Below, piece by piece: positions 47,633-60,500 of a DNA stretch of 64,000 nt. The translations under genes were made by a program, and so were the position numbers. The stretch lies in contig JBBPUQ010000004.1 in the NCBI GenBank assembly GCA_038501195.1, positions 1,364,001-1,428,000 of the forward strand, read 5' to 3'. Numbering within the stretch: position 1 is the stretch's first letter; the number at the start of each line of letters is the position of its first letter. The notes under the pieces are model-generated. The model worked only from the letters and a program-made list of their open reading frames with translations, was not told where the DNA came from and did no database searches. Origin of the DNA: Nemania diffusa. Taxonomy: Eukaryota; Ascomycota; Sordariomycetes; Xylariales; Xylariaceae.

Positions 47633-50600
47633 ATGTACAGCCGTACCAACAGGCCTTCTCTAGGTCAATATGACTTTGCCTTGCGCGATCCCGTCTTTAC
47701 CGATTTACCAACCCGCTCGAGATCAAACTCGAGGTTGCTCGAAGCCGGCCCCCCTCTCTACAGCCTTCAAAACATACAGGGAGACTCGAGTAGTTCCGAA
47801 GACGATATCATTTCGAAGCCGAAGCCAGTCGGCAAACACGCGCGGTCAATGAGCCATCCGTTTCCTTCCTTGTTCTCAAAAAAGAAAAAGAATGCCACGG
47901 TCGACAACGAGCTCAGCCATGACGACGATGTTGATGGCCACGACTTCAGCGCCAAGATATACTCGAGTTCGTCTCAGGCCGCAAATATGAGTAGAGTGCC
48001 CCCTGGGCCTGCTGAATTCGCTACTGGAAATTGCATGACATGTGCCGGCCTTGTACGGTGGCCTAAAGATCTTCATGTTTTCAGATGCACTAAATGTTTG
48101 ACGATAAACGATATCAAGCCGTATACTCCGGCTTCCCGCTCTACCGTCCGGGCCGTCCCTCGCCCTACTTCACGGGCGCAATCGACTGGAACTTCTCCGA
48201 TGGGATTACCTATAAACATACGTCCGTTATCATAATCCAAACTACCCCCGCGTAGGCAGCTAACCGCCAATATAGCGAATCTCATTTCCGTCGAGCATAC
48301 AAAAGTCTTGATAAACACCTGCTTGCGTTCTGCCTTACAGCAGTGGATCTCAGGAGATTCTAATCCGCAGCGGCCTCCTCCAGTCGGTCAATCGCCAGCT
48401 AGGTTTACGGATGACTATTTCACTCTACAAGACTACTCCAACAAGCCTGAGAGCTCGCCTTCTTCTGCTAATAGTCCACCAACCTCTCATCATAATCCAG
48501 TGTTTGATGCCTTCTCGGATCTTGGCTTAGAGCCAAACCCCTTAAAGGTCGTTTCACATCACCATAGGTCTCACTCCACATCGTACCCTGAAGCTACCGG
48601 TTCCCTAGGTCCTTTAAAACTGCAGCCTGGGGAAAACAGCGCCTATCTCAGCCTGCAAAAGTCCGCCCTAGACCCCAAAGGCATGTTTAAGAAAGTCGAA
48701 GACTATTTGTTTATGTGTTTTGGGTCTCATTCGTGTGTCAATAATTCGTTTATTCCTCGACGAGTTAGCGTGAGCACAAAAGCACCCCCTGAAGTTGGGA
48801 GGCGGCCACCTGTTGAGACTAGAAGAGAGGCGGTCCGCGATGATGCACCAATCTCTGAGCTTGACCCGAAACTTCTCCTCCTTGGCAACTTCGCGGAGAA
48901 TGGCTCATGGTGGACTGGTGGTCAAGAGGAGGTTCATATTTCGCGAGCATCATCCCGGCGCTACGAGGACAAGCACTCAATTGTTACTTCTCGATCACCC
49001 CGCATTGATTGGGGTGCAGCAATGGAGTGGTACCATGTCGTGAACAACGCTGCGGAGACTTGGATGCAGGTCTATGAAGAGTTAGTACAAACCGATGAAA
49101 TGCAGCGACTAGAAGAGCAGGCGTCACATCAATTTGAACTCTTGGCGCTCGAGGCCCAAGAACATTTGCAGAGAGCAGTTTTAAAATGTACTGAGATGCT
49201 CCTAAAGCGGCCTGGACGCTTGATGGCTGAACCTCAAGATGTCCGTTTCCTGCTACTTCTACTTGCCAACCCTCTGCTTGTCCCAAGACCGCAGGCTTTT
49301 ACGGGTTATTTCCCACAATTAAACAAGGGTAAGAACTATGCTAAGGAATCCGATGCAGAGGAGCGATTTGGTACAGGGCGGCATTCAGGAATCCTCAAGA
49401 GAATGTTCGGCCTTCTAGCCAATTCCTCCGAAGTTTGCCATCGTCATTTAATAACCTGGTTGTCGAGGCTACCCGAGCATCTTTTGCTACATGCAAAGGA
49501 CATAACTAGCACCTTCGTAACACATAGGCTAGCTCGACAGAGCGAGAGGAAAGTAGAGCCAAGGGTTGATGTCACAGATGGCTTGATTCCACAGATGCCG
49601 AATGGACGTGCTAGCAATACGCCAGCTACTCTCCATGCAGCGCTAGAAGCTTCAAAGTCGCCAAAAAAACAGAAACAACCCGGCGAAGAGAAGCGTACGA
49701 CATACACCGATGACTGGCAGATCAAAGCTGCTGCCAGGTTTATGGCTTTAATATTTGCAGCAAACCAGTACACCCGTGTGCGGCGACGCCAGGCGATTGA
49801 CGGACGAATATATGGCCCGCTGTTTGCCACCAGTGATTTTTACAATACTCTGGTTGATACTATTGACTTCAAGTCAGATTTCGAGCTCTGGGAGTCGAGA
49901 CGAGGCAAATTTACATTTTGCCAATATCCATTCTTCCTCAGCATCTGGGCTAAGATTCAGATCCTGGAATTCGATGCCAAACGGCAAATGGCAGGCAGGG
50001 CTAGGGAAGCTTTCTTTGACAGCATCCTAACGCACAAGAACTATACACAGCATCTTGTGTTTAGTGTCCGTCGGGAATGCCTAGCGGGTGACAGCCTTCA
50101 GCAAGTCAGCGAGGTTGTTGGAAGTGGCAGCGAGGACATCAAGAAGGCCCTACGTATCGAGTTCCAGGGGGAAGAAGGTGTAGATGGTGGTGGTCTTCGA
50201 AAGGAATGGTTCCTTCTTCTCGTGCGGGAGGTGTTCAACCCAGATCACGGTATGTTGATTACTCACTCTGTGACAAGTTCCAAACTTACCTTTTTACTTG
50301 TTTATTTAGGTCTCTTCGTTTATGACGAAGATTCACAGTTTTGTTACTTCAACCCCAATACATTCGAAACGTCGGATCAATACTTCCTTGTCGGTGTTGT
50401 TTTGGGATTAGCCATTTATAACTCTACAATCCTCGACGTTGCATTCCCTCCCTTTGCTTTTCGAAAATTACTTGCCGCAGCACCCTCCCCATCATCTGGA
50501 ATATCCAGCCACTTACGGCCAACTATGAACTACACTTTGGATGATCTAGCCGAATTTCGGCCTGCACTCGCAAGAGGCCTGCGTCAATTGTTAATGTTTG

Positions 50601-51232
50601 AGGGTGATGTGCAATCTACATTCTGCTTAGACTTCGTAGTAGACGTCGAAAGGTACGGTACACGCGTTCGGGTGCCCCTATGTCCAGGTGGAGAGACAAA
50701 AATGGTCACAAATGCCAATCGAAAAGAATATATCGACCTTTATGTGCGATATTTGCTCGACACCTCTATCACTCGTCAGTTCGAACCCTTCAAACGAGGT
50801 TTCTTCACAGTATGTGCTGGCAACGCCTTAACATTATTTAAACCCGAAGAGATTGAATTGCTAGTACGAGGCTCGGATGAGCCTCTTGACATAGCCTCTT
50901 TGAAAGCCGTCGCCGCCTATACAAATTGGCCAAGAGGCAGTAGCCCCAAAACCGAATCAACGATTCTCTGGTTTTGGGACACGTTTGAGAGTGCACCTCC
51001 GAAAGACCAGCGTAAGCTCTTGTCATTCATTACAGGCAGCGATCGTATTCCTGCGATGGGTGCGGCATCGTTGGTTATTAAAATCAACTGCCTAGGCGAT
51101 GATGAAGGAAGGTTTCCCTCCGCTAGGACCTGTTTTAATATTCTATCCCTATACCGGTGTCGCTCGCGGCAGAGACTAGAGAGTACTCTTTGGCGAGCAA
51201 TAAATGAGAGCGAAGGATTTGGTCTCAAGTAA
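47633..51232 (+). CDS. HECT-type E3 ubiquitin ligase, Hul4-like
   Basis: Three exons, 47633-48221, 48276-50249 and 50310-51232, give 1161 residues. The first intron (54 nt) has a GTCCGT donor; the second (60 nt, GTATGT...TTTAG) is a multiple of three with no stop, so it also reads through unspliced. The N-terminal part is Ser-rich and contains a Cys-pair knuckle (CMTCAGLVRW...FRCTKC, about residues 146-165). The HECT domain occupies roughly the last 370 residues: EFQGEEGVDGGGLRKEWF, FVYDEDSQ, and the catalytic cysteine in ARTCFN (about C1129), ending in the usual FGLK tail. Hul4-type ligases are non-essential E3s linked to nuclear quality control; the specific substrates are unknown. Confidence 0.92.
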
Positions 51233-52077
51233 TGATCATGATAACGACAAGAAACACAACACAACTTGAATGCGGCATTGCATGGCGTTTTGGCGAGTAT
51301 TAGAAGGCTATACCAATGACGGCACCCCTCATATTACCCAATTAAAAATATCCCGGGATAGAGGTTTGATGACACCTCTAACATTACTCATGCTGCATAG
51401 AATTCGGATAGTTACACTTGCGTCAATAGTCGAAATGAAAACTCGTTTAGGACAGTCTTGTTTTCGAGATTGAAGTTGACGACTTGGTGACTACTGCGGT
51501 TAAAAAGATTGCTAGGATACCTAGGCTCCAGTGCGATGAGTGAGCATCCATTCGATCCGAGCTGATGATGAAAATATACATCTTAGATATCGAGCTACCG
51601 GAGAGGGCGATTGATTACACAGCACGTATCGTATATGATAGGATAGGATCTACGAGCTGCCCGATGGCGCAACTATACTATCCGTCATAAATAGGTACTT
51701 GTTTGGTATAATCATCAATTCCCTACCTTGTCTCTTTCGGTATTTTTCTCCTGATTCTTTTTTGGTTTCTCTCTTGCTTCTTATTATTTCCGTGTTTTTT
51801 TTTTAATATTTTTAGTCTTGGTTTCGTTGATGTATCCAGACAATAGACTTGTGGCTGTACAACAGTTGATACTACCGTAATCCATTAACCCCTCCATCCC
51901 AGTCTGCCTTGGGCTAATTCAGGCCAAGACGATCAGCACTACTCTTAACTCTCCAAATATAACCAACAACGAACACACTCTCACCTTTTGCTTCGACCAT
52001 TCTATCTCCCATGCTATCTCCCATGCTAAACCTAACAACAGTAAATTATTGGCATAGTATTCTAATTCAAGAGTCCT
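51233..52077. other. Intergenic region
   Basis: No gene was seen. A T-rich pyrimidine tract (51735-51815) precedes the NACHT gene and may be part of its promoter. Confidence 0.55.
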
Positions 52078-55000
52078 ATGCATGAAAGGCTCTCTTCCCG
52101 TCCTAGAAAGACCAGGGAGCGATGGAAGGACTTACTTCGTTCGTGGCGTTCTAGATCACAACACCCCACTCAAGCTCAATGTTCGCGGCCTCTCGAAAGC
52201 GATGACAGAAGCCTTATACCGTCAGGGCTCGATAATATCCTAGAAGAACATCACAATGGGAACTTGTTGCTCTCAGCGCCCGAAAAGGAATCGGCAAAAG
52301 ATGGCACCCTGCTATCACCGCCAATTCATGAACACGGGCCAGCAGGCCCTTTTCAGCCAAGATTGCTCAAATGTAAATCCCAGAAAACTATTTCCGACTA
52401 CTCAGAGCCGGCCAAGGGTCCTCCTGAGCCCGAGGCTCATTTGTCAACCCTCGCACATATCTGGACTCTAGCCATAAGAAACTTACTCAATGGATCTGCT
52501 GAGCAGCTAGTGTCGGCCAAACGCCTTCGGGAGTTAGCAGCCTCTGATGCAGAAATGTTTAGAGATGGGCTCATAGATGGTGGCGGTGTTATCCAGCACT
52601 TACGGTCGCTTGCAAAGACCAAGAGAAATCATGTATCGAAGCAAGAGTCGACATGGGATTTTAAACTATTTGGCCAGGAATGGAACCTGGCTGAACTTAC
52701 CGGGAAAATCGTTATATGGTTTGACCGTTTCAAAGAGGTAGGGGATGTCATCGCGAGCTTTGATCCTCAACACATAGCTCTCCCTTGGGCCGCTATACGG
52801 TTTCTTCTCCAGGTAATGCCCCTACTTCCGTTCTAGTCATAGAGGCCACGCCCTAATTAGCTCTATAGGCTATAACCTCAAGTCAGGAACAGTCCGGCCT
52901 ACTATGTATTACAATTGATCGCGTCCTATATACCCTTTTTCGGTGTGAGATATACGCGCGCCTCTACTTCGGCCAACCATGTGGACCCAAATCATGCTCC
53001 TCTTCCGACATGTTGATGTCTTCTATGACGGAGCTGTTTACTGATATCCTTTTATTCCTAGACCTTGCCGTAGAGTCATTTTCAAGCAATTCATTCCAGA
53101 CAGCTATCAGCGGCACATTTAATGTACGAAAAATAACTGATAGCCTATCATCTCTCACGGAGCTCGAGAGACGTCTTGATCTAAGTGCCGGAATGTGCCA
53201 TATAGAAGAGGAGACTGAAAGAGGAAGAAATTTCGAGAAACTCCGCCTGCTACTTGATCAGAGCCTCGCCTGGCAAGGAAGTCAACTAGGAACTATATGG
53301 CAGGCACTCCAGGAAGATGATCTAATCAAGATTCTACAATGGGTATCAAGCATTGCCTATGAGACCGACTTCAGCAGCATCAATCAAGCCCGGATAGCAG
53401 ACACATGTGAGTGGCTAGGCAAGAACCCTAAATATATCGACTGGCTTGAGAGAAAAGGCTCTTCCATTCTCTGGCTACATGGAATTCGTAAGTCCTTAGC
53501 CTAGTTATCTCAAAAGAACTTGAGGCTGATTTTAATATTGATATTAGCTGGGGCTGGTAAAACCTTTCTTGCAAGTAAAGTGGTTGATACGCTATCCCAC
53601 ACGATCATATGGCGGCACGACGCCAAAATCGCTTACTTCTTTTGCGATCGCAATCGGTATACACACCAAGACCCCCAGTCGTTGCTCTGCAGTCTTGTGC
53701 GACAGCTCTCGCTCACAACAAATCGACTGGGTATCAAGTCATGTACCATTGACATATACAACAAGAAACGAGCGACCGGCTTTGCCTCAAGTGGTCTAAC
53801 TATAAAGGAATGTCTAGGATTGCTTGTTGAGCTTATAAATAGTTATGAGCTGACATACATCATCATAGACGGTCTAGATGAATCCGACCCCGAGACTCGG
53901 GACAAACTGATGGAAGTCCTCCAAAGTCTCGTGTCGCAGTGCAAGAATGTACTTAAAATGTTCATATCTAGTCGTGAGGACGAAGACATCAAGAACCAAT
54001 TCAAAGATGGCCGAGACTTGCGAATTACAACCAAGAATAACCAAGCCGATATAGAACTGTTTGTGGCCTCCAGGCTTGGCGCAAACTATTGGACTCAAAA
54101 CAGCCTCGGTGATCGCACACGAAAAGAGATAATGCGCACATTTACGGAGAAAAGTCAAGGGATGTGAGTTTGAAGCTTGATCAATAGCGTATGTAAGTCG
54201 GCATTTTAACTCAATGTCATAGGTTTTTGTGGGCGAAGCTCATGGTAGATGGTCTCCTAAAGCTGAAATTTGAGAAAGACATTCTCAGCTACGTTCAAAA
54301 CCTACCGCGAGGAATTAAGGGAGCCTATGACAAGATTTACCGTGAAATCCAGGACCGTGAAGGTAGTGCTGGTAAAATTGCCGATAAAACCTTCCAATTT
54401 CTTATGTGCTCTTGGAAGCCCTTGGAGCCGGACGTACTCGCCAGTTTGATCGCCTTGGATCTAAACATGCCCAATTGGAACACACATAAGTGCCCTATTT
54501 CGATCGACTATATTTTGGACGTCTGCCGAAACCTGGTCATGGTCGCACCCGAATCTAATATCTGCAGATTTGCCCACTTGTCCGTACAGGAGTACTTTGA
54601 GCAACACCACTGGTCAAGAGAACACGTTAACATGCTCATGTCGCGAATATGCCTACAATATCTTACTACCGATGAGCCGGCGTACAGTCCGCCAACGTGG
54701 CGCTTTCAGTCATCGTCGAATACACCTCCGTTATTGCATGATTTACAGGCAGAACGCGCAGCACATTTGCGCATATTATGTCGAGACTATATGGCTGGGT
54801 GGCCACATCACTGGGTTCGATGCAAGAATCACTCAACAGACGAAGACCTTTCGCAACTTTATCGCAAGTTTCTCGGTGATCTCCTTAACTCTTCGAAATA
54901 CTATATAGATTGGATCCAGATGATCCCTCGGCTCAACCTGAAAATAACAACAGACCTCATGAATACCGCACACCGTTTCCGAATGGACATTACACGATCT

Positions 55001-55462
55001 TCTCTATTCACGTACTGCTTCTTAGGCACGGATCAAGCCGTGCAAGATCTCTTCGAATCCAAAATTCTGGATCCCAAAACTGTCAACTGGCTGACGACGA
55101 ACCTCTTCAACTTGGCTACGGAGCGCAACGACCTAGAGCTTTGCAAGTTGTACCTCTCAATGGGCGTCGACGTGAACAAGAGTGCTGGATCCATGTATGT
55201 CAGGCCACCGTTGCACCTCGCTGCACGACACGGGATCAGTCACATAGAGATTGTCGAGCTCTTGCTTGAAAACGGAGCCGATCCTAATCTCGAGACCGAC
55301 TATTTTGGCACAGCCCTCGAGGGGGCATTGGACAGCGAGGAGTCGAACGATGTAGTGATGCTCCTGGAGAGTCACGGTGCAACATTAGGTTCAGACAGGC
55401 GCGCTCGTCGACAAGACCTTCTAGAAATACGATACCGCCATTTATTAGATGAGGCGTTATAA
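52078..55462 (+). CDS. NACHT-ankyrin STAND protein (fungal NLR-like)
   Basis: Four exons, 52078-52812, 52869-53487, 53548-54163 and 54223-55462, give 1069 residues; introns are 56-60 nt. The Walker A motif is completed by splicing: LHGI-PGAGKT (452-457). Walker B is YIIIDGLDES (about 554-564). These define a NACHT-type NTPase. Residues about 120-330 match the N-terminal helical domain of fungal NWD/NACHT proteins (for example FKEVGDVIASFDPQHIALPW). After the NACHT come a winged-helix region and an FAHLSVQEYF segment. The C-terminal part has only two or three clear ankyrin-like repeats (PPLHLAARHG, VELLLENGADPN). Such proteins act as intracellular signal sensors, in some species in heterokaryon incompatibility. 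No known death-effector domain was recognised at the N-terminus. No frameshift or stop was found. Confidence 0.88.
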
Positions 55463-55770
55463 GATAGGGGGAAATATCCGCAAAGAGATTGACATCCCTA
55501 GATCTTTTCTTAACTATATAGTTTTAAACTTGACAAGACTGATCATAGCTAGTGCTATAACAACAAATAATTATATTTTAAACGAGCGAAAGAGAAGTGA
55601 ATTGTTATCTAACAAGCTATGGCAAGTAGATAATAACGGGTGAGACCATTTAGAGTTGACAAAACATCACTCTTAATATCAAGAGATGCTCTGCCTTTTG
55701 CCTTTAGGGAGCTATTACCAACTATATCCCAACAAGGGTGATAGTTGGCCGAAGTGGTTGACTGTCCTGG
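55463..55770. other. Convergent intergenic region
   Basis: AT-rich 3' flanks of the NACHT gene (plus) and the hydrolase gene (minus). Nothing else was recognised. Confidence 0.6.
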
Positions 55771-56703
55771 TTAGGTGCTTGAAGGGAAGGCAGCTATGCA
55801 GCTCAGCCATAGAACCAAGAACCCAAGACGATTAGGGAACGCCTTCCGCATCCTGTTGTAAAGATCGACAGCGTTCTCCGCGCTCGCCTTTTCCTCCCCG
55901 AAAGTCTGGACATAGTGCTTCGAGGCCCCAATATTGAAAGCCCCATCGATGCCTCCAAGCCTGTGGTGGGCACCAATCACAATGGAAGGGTCGAAGGCCG
56001 CCACATCGTCGAGCGCACGGATCCAGGCGTCGCGCTGGCTTTGCAGCTGGGACTCGACGAGCCACATGTGGACGTCGTTGTAGACGACGTCGCCGCAGGC
56101 GGCGAGCTTGAGGTCGGGCACGTAGAGGAACGTCGTGTTGTCCGTGTCGGAGTGCCCGACGTCCATGGCCTCGAAGCGGTGGCCCTCCATGAAGAACTTG
56201 TTCTCCGGGAGCGGCTGCGCCGTGATCTGGAAGGAGGCGTCGTCGATCTGGCCCGGGAAGAGGTCCTGCCAGAAGGCGCGCTCCTCCGGGGTCGTCTGCG
56301 TCACCATGTGGTCGATGGACTCCTGCGTCGACACCACCTGCACCCCGGGGAACCGCCCCCGCAGGTACACGGCGTTGAGCCAGTGGTCGCCGTGCCCGTG
56401 GGTGATGTAGATGGTTGTCAGCTTCTTGCCGCCCAGGGTGTCGTCTAGCCAGTCGCCGATGGCGATGCCTTGCTCGGTCGTGAAGAGCGTGTCGATGAGC
56501 ACGGCTTCGGACTCCCCTGAGACTAAGGTCACTACGGTGGGTTGCCAGAGGCCGATCGAGCCGTCCGGTAGGGTGTGGTTGGCGGGGATTGCCGGGGCAT
56601 TGAACACGTCTGCTCTTAGAGGCGTCATGGTGGCAGCTGCGAGGCAGAGGTTGAGGCACAGGAGGGGGAGTTGGGCAAGTGGGCGTGCCCAGTTGCTCTT
56701 CAT
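55771..56703 (-). CDS. Secreted metallo-beta-lactamase-fold hydrolase
   Basis: Single exon, 310 residues. The N-terminus MKSNWARPLAQLPLLCLNLC followed by Leu/Ala-rich residues is a signal peptide, so the product is probably exported. The metal-binding motif is THGHGDHWLN (HGHGDH at 102-107). A later GHSDTDN and GAHHR supply further ligands (Asp and His), and CGDVVYND provides the bridging Asp position. The order is that of the MBL superfamily, with two zinc ions. The substrate is unknown; relatives hydrolyse lactones, thioesters or beta-lactams. It lies next to the A-T-R reductase gene on the same strand and could belong to that accessory region. The coding sequence is GC-rich relative to its flanks. 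Confidence 0.87.
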   Translation of the reverse strand: MKSNWARPLAQLPLLCLNLCLAAATMTPLRADVFNAPAIPANHTLPDGSIGLWQPTVVTLVSGESEAVLIDTLFTTEQGIAIGDWLDDTLGGKKLTTIYITHGHGDHWLNAVYLRGRFPGVQVVSTQESIDHMVTQTTPEERAFWQDLFPGQIDDASFQITAQPLPENKFFMEGHRFEAMDVGHSDTDNTTFLYVPDLKLAACGDVVYNDVHMWLVESQLQSQRDAWIRALDDVAAFDPSIVIGAHHRLGGIDGAFNIGASKHYVQTFGEEKASAENAVDLYNRMRKAFPNRLGFLVLWLSCIAAFPSST

Positions 56704-57556
56704 GGTGAGTTGGATGTAAGTAGTTTCTTGCTAATGCGGGTTCGGTAATAGGCAATTTAAACTGCAGTGAGATGTTTGTTGCTTGAGACAGGAGTATCCA
56801 TCACGATGCAAACGACTACTTATATCCTCATGAAGGCGAGCTAGTCGTGTAGACTAACTTGGTGTTTCTTGATGCCAGCGGTGTCTGTTGAGATTACCAT
56901 CATCGCGATTACTGATCTTCGTGACCAATCGCCGATGATGATTCTCAACTGCGAAAGTCCGTTCTCGTATTTTCATATCAAATATAGTTTATTTACTGTC
57001 TAATCCCGAAAGACATCAAGATATCTATTGTCGTGATCATAGGTGCTTTTCATTAGTAATTTTCAATCTCCGATTCAGGTCTTACACTATACAATATGCA
57101 CAACGCAGAGGTGTTATCGCCGAAGGCCAATAGAGTTGCATTCACCTTGTTGGGGTCACCGTGATGAGTACTGTGGAAGCCTAGGGAAAGCTGCAAAGGG
57201 TCGCTTTCTGTTTTAGGTAAATAGACCTTGCTATTTGTAAATTAATGGTACGTAATCTAGGTGCCTTCAATTCTAGCACAGAGAGAAGTGTGAGCTGTGA
57301 AGAATGGTAGAAGGTTTTGTTCCCGACGCCACTAACTATGATTAGGAGAAGGGGGTGCACAGCCACCACAGCCACCGCTTATAGCGACTTTTCTTACGTA
57401 AGATTATAATATCAATGTCACAGCTAAACACGAAAAGCGCCAAGGAATATCTCCAGCGCGACACGAAGTCAAAAGCATAATGAAACGACTCGTAACTCTA
57501 CGAGCTCCCATTTTGCAACAACCTTATGCAAATGGTGAACCCCTTGAAAGATCTCA
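56704..57556. other. Intergenic region
   Basis: Upstream region of the hydrolase gene and 3' flank of the reductase gene. No coding region was found. Confidence 0.55.
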
Positions 57557-60500
57557 TCAGAATGCCCACTGTCTCATCCAATTCTCTACCCATCCTTTGT
57601 GGACCGCCTCCAGGTCTCGCAACGTATGTGACACTTTGGTCGCGTTCGTTGTGTCTAGCCGGATCGGGGCCCCCTTCAGTAAACTCCTGAAATATTCGAT
57701 GATCTTGCCCGCTGGGTTTTGAGCTAGATTTTCGGGTTTGGTTGTTGTTGCAGACTTGTATAATTCATCTAGCCAGCTCTCGAAAGGTACCAACTCAATC
57801 GCGTTACCCCCCTTACCAGCCGCCTCAATTTGGCTCTTGATAACTGGCACTAGCTCCCCCCAGGACGTGGACTTCGGGTTCGTGACATGGTACACCGAGG
57901 CCCCAGCCTGTTGCGATTGGGGCGAGTTCGTCGTGGCAAGTTCGACCATGATCTGACCGAGCAAGTCCACGGGGATCCAATCGATAGCTTCTGCGCGACC
58001 GAGATTCTCGGGCAACTTACCTATATATTTTGAGCTTGCAACTAGGCTCGGGAGCCATTCTTGCTTCGGCCAGACCCCAGCAGCTGTGGTTGGGCCTGCA
58101 ATTTGGCCGACGCGGCAGACAATAACGGGAATACCAACTTCCTTAGCTGCGGTATCTAGCAAGCGCTCTGCAACGGATTTCGACTCTGCATATCCGATTG
58201 ATTGTGCGACACTCCAGTCCGTGAATATTTCTTCTGGGACGTTGTCCCCTCCCCCAGCGGTGGATTGCCAGTTAGAGACGGTTCCAATGCTAGAGACGAA
58301 AAATATGCTTGCCTTAAAGTGAGATTGAGCCGACAAGTCGATCAGTTTTCGAATAGCATTAACGTGGACTTGGAAAGAATCAATCGCCAGATTGAAATCA
58401 ACCCGCCAGGCTGCATGTATTATCGTTGTGGCTTCGTTAAGAAGGGTGGTGTATTGGTCCTGAGACAGTCCAAGAAACGGCTGAGAAAAGTCTGTTTCGA
58501 AACACTCGATTCTAGAGTTCGATATTGGGGCCGTCGCCATTTGGGAAACCCGGGCGCGATTTAGGCAGTAAATCTTCGAAATTCGAGGATTGTCCACAAG
58601 TGATTTGAGGATGTATGAGCCGAGAGACCCGGTAGAACCTGTGAGTAGCACGACGAGATTTCCCGAAGGCATCAGCTGTGGTGCCTTCCGACATGGCGGC
58701 AGATCTTTTGTGTTGCTTGCATAAAGAGATTGCATTTTCTCTTCGTTACTCTGCACCTGCTGACTAGATGCTTTCCCACCTAGATAGGCTGATAGGATTG
58801 GTAAGAGCTTCGCAATACTTGGGTTCGCATATATGGTTCTGGAGTCTATAGTCTGAGAGATTCCACGCGCCACCAAAGCATTATTAAGTTTTCTTGCGAC
58901 CACAATGACTTGTAATGAATCAAGGCCACGCTCAAACAAGTCAGTGTCATGTGTGAGTCCTTCCATACTGATATCTGTGCAAGTTGATAAGACTTCTTCG
59001 AGGATTTGCTCAGCGTTATAGTTAGGGTTAGGGATATAAGGCTCATCTACGATAGACGTCTCGCTCGTTGTATACAAAGCATCGAGCTCCGCTTTGTATA
59101 AATCTATTGTCATCTGGCGTTGGACGGTTCCCTTCGAAGCTTTCAGCATAGGTTTCTCCTTGGAGGTAAAGAGTATCATGTTACTGTGGACCCTCGCATA
59201 AGAAGGGCATGTCTGGTTTGAAGCCTGCACAGACGGCCAGATCTTATTTATTAACTCTTCCTTTTGCGCATCGTCCCGAGGGGGGTTAGCCGTCTCTACC
59301 AGCAAGCTTGATTGAAAGCGTCCAAAGCCAGTAACGAGGACTCCTGTGACGACAGGATTCTCCATAATTGTACCTTCCATGTCGTATGGGTTCAGCTTCT
59401 CACCATTAGAGAAGACAATGATGTCATCGGAACGCCCTTTATAGAGCCAAACATCTTCCTTATAAGGATGCTTCTGGTAGATGTCTTTCATGTGCCACTC
59501 TTCGATTTCCGGGAAGGTTGAAAAGACTCCTTGATATAGTTCAAGGTCCTTGCTTCGGACAATGACTTGTTCATATAGGTCACCTGATATATGTCGATAC
59601 TCCTGACCGAGGACGGGGCTCACTTTCAGATAAGCCCAATCCTCTGGATCACATAGTTGGACAGGGAAAACTCCGCATTCAGTTGAGCCAATGCAGTTGA
59701 GTAGTCTAGTGTGAGAACTCAGGAGGTTACCGAGTTCCTCTGGCAATAAACCCCCGCCAAAGACAAGATGGTTCAACCGAGCAAGATTTTTGACCTGATC
59801 GGGGTCTTTCGCGAGATCGATCAAGGTAAAGGGTGTCAGAACGCTATGTTGCACGTTTCCGTGAACGTGCACGCCGTTCGCAACAATCCCGGAGGGCGGA
59901 AAGGGACCCAAAACTGCGGTAAAGCCAGAGAATATACAACCAGGTAGAAATAAACATAGCCCAGCAGAGTGAAAAAATGGTACCCCGAGATACACCCTGG
60001 TGTTGATACACAAGGCAGGAAATGTAGGCTGGTGTCCTAATAGGGGTAGCGCCGTGAAAGCATCAATTGGCGCAATTGTGCCATGAGTCAGCGTGATAGG
60101 TTTTGGCAAGCCTGTCGACCCCGACGTATGTAAAATAGCAAATGGATCATATTTGGCTTGGGCAAACGTTTTTGTATAGGGAAAGAGTGGTACGTCCGTT
60201 GCGTCCTCCAACCAATGCTGGATTCCTGGTATCTCAAGGGCACGCATGGGCCGGGCAGCTAGGATCTCCTGTATGACCGGCAAGGGGAAGTTGGGTGGGA
60301 ATAGAAAGACTTCACAGCCAGTGGTCCCCAGGATATGCAGATGTATGTCAAGGCTATTTCGGGGCGAGTTGAAAAGAGGGGCATACCCAGCCTTATTACA
60401 TGCAAGGACTATGATTGCGTAGACGAGATCCTGAGGCCCGATATATGTCACAACTGGGAAATTATGGCCGGGCCCAAGGTGTTTCCTTAGGTACCACGCG

